Under the pieces are notes generated by a model. That model was not told the origin of the DNA. It was given only the letters and a program-made list of their open reading frames with translations, and ran no database searches. Positions 26,801 to 31,406 of a DNA stretch of 31,406 nt are shown here, in pieces. Position 1 is the first letter of the stretch. Every line of letters starts with the position of its first letter. Both the position numbers and the translations under genes were made by a program. This stretch comes from Dimargaris cristalligena (lineage: Eukaryota; Kickxellomycota; Dimargaritomycetes; Dimargaritales; Dimargaritaceae): positions 1 through 31,406 of the forward strand of contig JANBQC010000325.1 of the NCBI GenBank assembly GCA_027576995.1, in the 5' to 3' direction.

Positions 26801-29498
26801 TCATGTTGATGAGCAGCTTAAATGTGGTAAGCCCCGTGACCAGAATCCGATGGAGATCGGCTGTAATGCGACACAGACTAAAATCCCGCAACGCACCCTG
26901 TCGATAGGTATCAATGATTTCTCCCAAACACACGATACTGTCTTCGGGGGAGTAGGCCACTAGGAGGGCCACGGGCTGCGCGCCGGCCCAGGGCAGGGGA
27001 ATGACACTCAGGACTCGATTGAGCTTTTGGTCGTACTTGATATGGGCCCGGATCCATTGGTAAATGGTCAAACGCAATTTTTCCGATCCGAGAAACATGA
27101 GCTGCAGCATCGCCATAATACCACGGTTGGTTAACACCGCCCGTACTTCTGGCATGATCTCAGAGCGAAATTCGGGAAGGGTGGTGGAGGCGGATAGTCC
27201 GGGCTCGACCTTGATGATAGCCGTCGGGTTGACGGGGGTTTCTCGGGTCATGCGACGTAGCATATCGGTAAGTAATGGACAAATTCCATCGAGGAACTGT
27301 TGGAGGGCCTGCATATGAGCCATTGGGGTGATCAACGGACCATTATTAGGGACGACCTGCCAAGCTGCAACGGTTTGCTCTAATAGAGATGAGTGATCGC
27401 ACCACAGTACCTCAGCACAGTTAACCAAAAGTTCAACCTGGAGTTCGGTTGGTAGGGTACCCTGTAAACCGGCTATCCAGATGGTCTTGGCCAGGGTCTT
27501 ATCGAGGGGGGAGTAGAGAGCCGGGAACAGGGTTTGAAATGCCACGCTATTCTTCGAGAGCTCCTCAGTGACGTGGTCGGGCGGGAAAGTCGCGATAGCC
27601 CGCCGGAGCTCGATCGCTTCATCCACAAACTGGTGAAAAAAATTAATGTCCCGCCTCAGGATAAGCCCAAGGCAGTCGCTAGCTGTACCCCGGGTAAGCG
27701 GGAATTTGGAGATGTGGGCCAGCGCATCCACAGCCTGCGTACCATGGGAGACGATCCAGGGCAATACGAGGTTGGAGGGTGGGGAGTTGGTTGGTTCAGT
27801 AGGTGCCTCAACTTCCGGGTCGGACGATGGGTTGGAATTCTTGTGATTGACGAATTGGTGTTGGGCTGTGCGGTAGTAGTGCACCAGCAGTTGGGCGAAT
27901 ACATGGCCAGCGACCAAACAGTTTTCCTCCGGGTAGGTGTACAATTGAGTTGCCCAGCTACTGGTTTTATCGAATAGACGCGACCAAACTATTTCGGCAT
28001 CCTTAGACCGCGAGACTACCGAAAGAGCGAAGGGGATCATCCAATCAATGATTGGTCGGAGACGGCGGCTAGCCCGATGAAATTTATTGGAGAAACCCTC
28101 TGACGCATCAGCCGCCAAAGTGGATTCGGATTGGAAGTTATTGTCACGCATTGACATCTCCAAATAATTGTGGTTGAGCAAATGGCCCAATGACTTGGCG
28201 GGGTTAAAATCTTGTAGGCCGAATGCTTTCAGTGGAAGTCCGGAGTTTTCGTTGATAAGAGCATGGTCCCAAAACTTCTCAGGAAAGGCCGACAGGAGAT
28301 GAGCAAAGAGCTGCAGGGCCTCGAGCAGTAGGTTGCGCGTGGCTAGGGGGATCAGCGAGGCAATGTAATACGGCAGTGTAGGGTACTCGGAAAGTATAAA
28401 CGGATTGATGATTCCCGAAGTAATCCGGGGGATGAGCGTATTGAGGATTTTCACGCCGTTTACCAAGGGGTCGAACGCTGGGTTAGCCTTATCGAAGTCG
28501 GTTTTTGCGAGGGTCTTGAGTTTCGGGTAGAGGCGGGTATAGTCAGCCAGGATCTGGTCAGTGATCAACTTGAAAAGTGGCCGAATGAATGACCAGTCGT
28601 CGGGATCGGCAACGGGTTCGTCGAGATTCTTAATAGCGGTATGGGTCCAGCCTCGGATGGAGGCCCAAGGGTGGAACATTAGGATCAAAAACCCGGGCAA
28701 CAGCTTATTCCCAATCTGTAGCGATACAAGATCCAAGGTGTGGCGAAGAAGCAGCGAAAAAAGAGCGTGGAGGGAGGTATGGCGTAGGTACGCCGGATTA
28801 GCCAGAACTTCGCAGATAACACAAAGGGTTTGCAGTTGAATGCGTTGGGAGGGCGAGCTGCTGTCATTCTCGTATTCGGTTCGCTCGGGCGGTTCGGCAA
28901 CGGACAGGCTGACGTTGAGAGTTGGCTCGTTTGGCATTCCCCCGAATGGTAGACCGTTCTTGGGCTGGTAATTCACCGGGGGTACTAAGGTGACCGGGAA
29001 GGTGGCGGGCAGTAGACCAAGCCGCTCGCACTCTTGGTAGGCCGCCCGCCAAACGCGGGCCAAGTCCCAGTAGAAGATCCGCTGGAACAATGCGTCTACG
29101 CCGGCCTGGCCATACCAGCCTAAGCATTGACTTCGGAAAAGGGCCTTGGCTTTGATATACTCGTTAATACAGTCGACGCATTGGCCGAGCTGGTCGCCCA
29201 TGATGCGCTGAAACTTGTTGATCTCCGGTATGGGCGAATTGCCAAACTGGAACAGATAGAGCAGTTTGGTAAGAAACGGGGACAGGGTCCGATTGCACCA
29301 CCAGCAGGGCAATTTGGACGGCTCCCCTTCGAGGAAATAGTGGATACCGAGCTGACAAAATTGTTCGGTCAGGCCGGGCAGAGCCTTTGCATAGGCGCTC
29401 GCTTCGGGGATATCGGTAGACGAGCATAGGATTGCCTCGATTTTTTTGTTAAGGTCGTCAAGACGGCCCCGGTCGAATTGGGTGGGGGATTCACCCAT
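20886..29498 (-). CDS. SEN1: Sen1/senataxin-type superfamily 1B helicase, 2870 residues
   Basis: Sen1 unwinds RNA and DNA:RNA hybrids, terminates RNA polymerase II on short non-coding transcripts and removes R-loops in the nucleus. The start is the ATG at 29498, and one exon of 8.6 kb runs to TGA. The first 1,100 or so residues are alpha-helical repeats fitting the Sen1 N-terminal domain. Then comes a long disordered middle with acidic runs (ESDDSDDS; SGSDSDSSSSSE near residue 1605). The helicase core has Walker A GPPGTGKT (residues 1963-1970, Lys1969), a charged coiled-coil insertion at about 2096-2170 (the 'stalk'), Walker B DEAA (Asp2218-Glu2219), GDPNQLPP, QYRMHPDISRFPS near 2287, VDGFQGQE near 2413 and RRLNVAMTRAR near 2440. 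All catalytic motifs look intact. The tail is Pro-rich (a run of eight Pro near 2627) and ends with basic clusters such as KRPRG and KKRPNRH, likely nuclear signals. It is longer than yeast Sen1 (about 2,230). Confidence 0.95.
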   Translation of the reverse strand: MGESPTQFDRGRLDDLNKKIEAILCSSTDIPEASAYAKALPGLTEQFCQLGIHYFLEGEPSKLPCWWCNRTLSPFLTKLLYLFQFGNSPIPEINKFQRIMGDQLGQCVDCINEYIKAKALFRSQCLGWYGQAGVDALFQRIFYWDLARVWRAAYQECERLGLLPATFPVTLVPPVNYQPKNGLPFGGMPNEPTLNVSLSVAEPPERTEYENDSSSPSQRIQLQTLCVICEVLANPAYLRHTSLHALFSLLLRHTLDLVSLQIGNKLLPGFLILMFHPWASIRGWTHTAIKNLDEPVADPDDWSFIRPLFKLITDQILADYTRLYPKLKTLAKTDFDKANPAFDPLVNGVKILNTLIPRITSGIINPFILSEYPTLPYYIASLIPLATRNLLLEALQLFAHLLSAFPEKFWDHALINENSGLPLKAFGLQDFNPAKSLGHLLNHNYLEMSMRDNNFQSESTLAADASEGFSNKFHRASRRLRPIIDWMIPFALSVVSRSKDAEIVWSRLFDKTSSWATQLYTYPEENCLVAGHVFAQLLVHYYRTAQHQFVNHKNSNPSSDPEVEAPTEPTNSPPSNLVLPWIVSHGTQAVDALAHISKFPLTRGTASDCLGLILRRDINFFHQFVDEAIELRRAIATFPPDHVTEELSKNSVAFQTLFPALYSPLDKTLAKTIWIAGLQGTLPTELQVELLVNCAEVLWCDHSSLLEQTVAAWQVVPNNGPLITPMAHMQALQQFLDGICPLLTDMLRRMTRETPVNPTAIIKVEPGLSASTTLPEFRSEIMPEVRAVLTNRGIMAMLQLMFLGSEKLRLTIYQWIRAHIKYDQKLNRVLSVIPLPWAGAQPVALLVAYSPEDSIVCLGEIIDTYRQGALRDFSLCRITADLHRILVTGLTTFKLLINMTSSGPPDALPLLSDKSRGFKDAVSMARVQASLPGLWLRMMDFVNVAIHQGFRWDSSNPREVVVKVMSGVFECCRVMLTMFPHGFYPLAVQLATTDLHTHIMEQLESELQQTTEWLNVTDTKLRDAALGLIFVTIDFPLQLGAYISSPAGQRALALVPKDLDQNSLLRSASDVIDIYRYELKLMTKLLHIARSERGQTSLLAEYQKSELEVKVNDFLQAMNYPLTSDLRPRKSLDGSLLPVTESEPADPVGALADLEQVDASHGNIDVSESDDSDDSVTELPTFIPAVMPTIETISISDDECSDTEQDQRASVSNEISKPVLAVSTPRTDTSNDRPGPHVFGDLAYVCISNSPPPARACLPPASRRPQPTLSISASKNDIARFMDLDANESGTAQSNNLFDDAFDDIDDDELMSFCEELDPPSIPSHSVTPAPASTTLKDFRAESLLTPLTPDSPPSTIHPSRFQKRTLIVETPPEEDSKFDLSPTRPSLLSRSRPVMRSLTQEAAPAFTLAPRPNPPQPLGNLDDVYHVYLTPSAKGKSAPKAFNPGRSSGVTGSLISDTRFPTPIFGQSKLTGPNFNRARQEQATFKVPSSQPPSIFTGPSATVMTRPPEQIKRVVGGTRNGSRLGSLRTDFVRERQFMGMPRTTLPGRSSAMGGLFNRPKMAPTVVDHNRIKGLAPSEARSHRTGPRTVQGVTLSKHDAHATGSGDDSGSDSDSSSSSECATANALMDMAESETQSPQVPTRQPIARPMNQLGILRARPSAPVKRGIKLIEIPHIQGPTGSRGAGQPANGATYSSKSYRLATDLAPLYRRILSWSFHDTGALPRFPDDLRYQPRYRAVPNTFASIQEFQDTFEPLLLAETWQSLVQGKEEAASQLNMWVTLKNRASVDDFQEFMLEGENADAQNIMEGDLAVLCEYLPDDMPSKQGPGDFPPMPLKMVRPDHRVLLVKVQSFRYMKRDTQMVVRAWPGSRLITYLPILYMGSRWRMWKLSNMSTWNREYLSLPNLNYIPLRDSILKGLVPPIPEPDPAAIRACVSAFGVNPPQARAVLAASHTQEGFTLIQGPPGTGKTRTIMALMGQLLGGIGDGTGLTNTPGGSSTNKLLICAPSNAAVDEIVVRIKDGVVNAKGQMMYPKVVRIGVAESMNALIREVSLDALVDAEMEKFASLPLGTANANSSSKGQGRDASKSTAPLSVKAMIAQCIERQDEIRQEIREVSRNQNETQTKIRELESRDMPNHTEIGRLDSALKRFKKRQWELTMQSNTERDRQTMLIQGMETNRRQIKNRLLRETDVVCCTLSGSGHENLQSIACSFETVIIDEAAQSIELSCLIPLRYNCRRCILVGDPNQLPPTVISTEASKYRYNQSLFVRLQRSNPDRVSLLNIQYRMHPDISRFPSRMFYNSKLIDGPDLLSLKAAPWHNHKKKIYTPFRFFNQEKGFETTGGNKSLCNRVEAETIVDFVGHLCQDYPQETFAHRIGIITPYKQQVRTLRGLFIKRFGPGVRESVDFNTVDGFQGQEKDIIIFSCVRSSNRGSNIGFLSDMRRLNVAMTRARHSLFMFGNCKFLSNHPIWEILVNTAKEAGWITYCGGRLPFGQVPDWRRKFTNLNPTLTTPSKAKANSFHQLTSPANLTPNEGPNPGQKTQPPSSPSNGSDMDLSDNDASPEPKTPIRVSALVQTKSTNGMVIVPPEQQLTVANYPNIDILEVQADRKDQLTGFNIAGSNQRDASPPPPPPPPLPSSVPAPSQPQLTKPVAPPVAKPSSVQPRAGIPPPPPDSLKSAEFRQLWPNQWDFPGPTATSGGQSPSGPCNHNHQGPPVRPPNWNPSSPTSRNQSHGKRSPIDPLDDSRKKVRPSVDGGRHRSPAPSHPLPRPPATGPPSRRTLSDIRVGSGKSPRPPGWTGAPGGSSHPSRPPPDRRGLAGSNALTPQNLTTDPRLMPIAKRPRGPGDVPVAVRPPKKAPNLFITKKRPNRHP

Positions 29499-30249
29499 GT
29501 TAACAGTGGGTTTTGGCCGTGAAGTCGATTGTCAATGGGTAGAGGTGATCTCAACGCTGGGCTCAAGCGGAGTAGAAAAATGTACGCATAAGTATAACTA
29601 GGATAGGCGGCGGTTCAGTAGAGGTATAGTACGGAATGCCATGGAAAGATTGAATAATTGGATGTTATAAATGAAAAGTAAAGTGTAAATGGGCCTTTAA
29701 GGCCCAGGAAGCGAATTTCAAATAGCCCGTAAAAACTATTGACAGGCTGCTAGAAATACTGCGGCGCCCGATGTGGGGGAGCTAGGAGTTTCCTCGTCCT
29801 AACAATTGACAGTGAAGCCTCATCATATGAAGAATGGTGCAGGCACTGAGTGCTATAATTTTAGAACTTTGACAAAGTTGGCGGGATTTATTTCCCATGC
29901 AGTGTTATGATTGTTGAGAGAGGCCTCCATGGGTGACAAACTATTATTATGGCCAGGCTATTAAGCTGTGTGAATGGGTTGTAAAGAACCAACGCGAACA
30001 GTTTGGCTATTTATTTTTCAGTGTTTCGTCATTCCTGGCGCTAGCCTTCAAAAGCGAAGCAGGTCTATTTGACGAGATAGCTTAGTCGTCAATAACATAT
30101 CCCAAGGGTTGTTTTTTTTTTTTTCAAAATACTCGATAGCGTTATTTACCTTTCCGCAATATAGTTGAGCCATTCAAGTCACATGATGAATCCAAAACTA
30201 GGCGAGTCATTCCTAGAGGTACTATTCCTCACTAACAATGTAAATAACG
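29499..30249. other. Upstream region of the helicase gene
   Basis: This is the presumed promoter and 5' leader of the minus-strand helicase gene. No clear TATA box was found. A T13 tract lies at 30112-30124. An open frame at 30179-30385 (-) starts at TTG and is not supported. Confidence 0.4.
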
Positions 30250-31406
30250 AGTGGTGTACTGTGGGGATAGGTGAACAATAAACAGTGTAGTAGTGGAAGT
30301 TGGCAAATGATACTTGTGAAAATTTGGGAACATCATCCATAAAGAAATTGTTTGGTACAAAAATGGATACAACCCAAAAGCTCAAAAGGTGAATACCAAT
30401 ACTACATATAAGGTGAATTATATAATAGCCACATCTAGTAGTTGTACCTTGACCTGATCCCCAACTACCTAGAAACTGAGTGGGTTACTTGCCCCCCCCT
30501 GAATAGATGTGCTACTAAGTAGGCAATACCCAATAACAAGCCAAAATTGGACACCATTATAAACCTGGGGTATAAAATAGGACAGTATAATTAACTACTG
30601 GCCATTTATATCTCTATCAGCCCTTCTAATCCAATTTAGTCTGGACATAATGATTATCCACCCTTACTAGGCCTTATAGTACCATATTAACCTTCCCATG
30701 GTTACCACCCCCAGTACTATGAAATCACCCTATATGATATAACCATTCTGTTTCCAGACTCTGGAGTCCCATTTAATCACTCCCAGGCTAATCTAACAAC
30801 TCTTCCAGTTCCCAGCAGAGTCTTCTATATCTTTACAGTAATCTGGTGAGCTATTTTATCCTATCAGTAGTCTTAGTAGTATCTTCCTTCAGGGACCTTC
30901 CATTGGAGTCATCCCCTGTATATATATAACTGGCCCCCACTGGGACCAGTTAGATCCCTTAGCTTATTCACATTTCCCCATTTACCTTAATAAACTCTAT
31001 ATATACTTACCCCCTCATACCAACCAGTAAGTGTACCTGCTGTATATCCCTTGCATAGTAGACCACTTAAGCCTTTATTGGTTAGTATTATACCTATACC
31101 TAATACTAGTAGCCTACTTGGCTAAGTCTAAGCCCTACCTACCATTAGATGCCTATCCTCAAGATTCTTGATGGAGTAAGAGTAGTTAACTCAGGTAATA
31201 CTGCTACATTTAATATTTAACATCCTAATCAATATATATTGTCTTAATAGTAGTACCTCCCAGTTGAAGATGCTTACTTTTCTATACCCCAAAGCCCAAA
31301 AGAAATGAATCTACCTGCCCCTAGTACTGTCTGTAAAGAACTGAAATCAAATCCTTGAAAACTGAACTTTATTTGAAAAGATAGATAATAAAAGGGAAAG
31401 GTGATG
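30250..31406. other. CpG-free, G-poor DNA of unknown origin
   Basis: After the CG at 30248-30249 there is no CG dinucleotide to the end of the window, about 1,157 bases. The plus strand is rich in C, T and A, with many short TAGTAGT and CCCC words. No reading frame, terminal repeat or RNA gene is recognisable. Its start coincides with no gene boundary. A methylated and mutated transposon relic is one explanation. Confidence 0.6.

Noticed and set aside
30179..30385. Minus-strand open frame of 68 codons
   Set aside because: It starts at TTG and straddles the edge of the CpG-free region, with nothing to support coding.
1..31406. tRNA, rRNA or CRISPR features
   Set aside because: No GGTTCRANTCC-type T-loop with a matching acceptor stem was found, and there were no rRNA signatures and no regularly spaced direct repeats.

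Overview
The window reads as nuclear DNA of a fungus. The evidence is a C-14 sterol reductase of ergosterol synthesis, a very long Sen1-type RNA/DNA helicase, a diverged velvet-family regulator (a fungus-restricted family) and short GT-AG introns of roughly 55-90 nt. Intron-poor large genes next to diverged family members could fit an early-diverging lineage, but that is inference; nothing here fixes the species.

Layout, left to right. Positions 51-348 (+) hold the last exon of a gene that enters from the left. Positions 465-855 (-) hold a small three-exon gene of unknown function whose unspliced reading contains a TAA. Positions 993-1205 (-) encode a 70-residue secreted peptide. Then come about 2.2 kb without a clear gene, holding two facing copies of a 140-bp TA-flanked inverted-repeat element. 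A TATA box precedes a 211-residue secreted Pro/Gln/Asn-rich protein at 3786-4421 (+). Positions 5389-6765 (-) encode the sterol reductase. Positions 8299-10148 (-) carry a velvet-domain gene in at least six exons, which single-frame reading hides. Just upstream of it, at 10465-10827 (-), is a possible further two-exon unit.

From about 11 to 18 kb the DNA is gene-poor: two more element copies, simple repeats and a few candidate exons that I hold only weakly. Positions 18316-19582 (+) hold the most unusual locus. It has a signal peptide, an acidic region with internal repeats, and four C2H2-type zinc fingers that join it only through introns or a frame change. A fifth element copy follows. Positions 20886-29498 (-) are one 2870-codon reading frame for a Sen1 homologue. 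The last 1.16 kb (30250-31406) contains no CpG at all, unlike the DNA to its left.

The genes do not form a pathway. Sterol synthesis, transcription termination/R-loop removal and velvet regulation are independent functions. The shared theme of the left half is small TATA-driven secreted-protein genes scattered among old miniature transposons. All intron calls were made by eye from splice dinucleotides and phase, with no transcript support.
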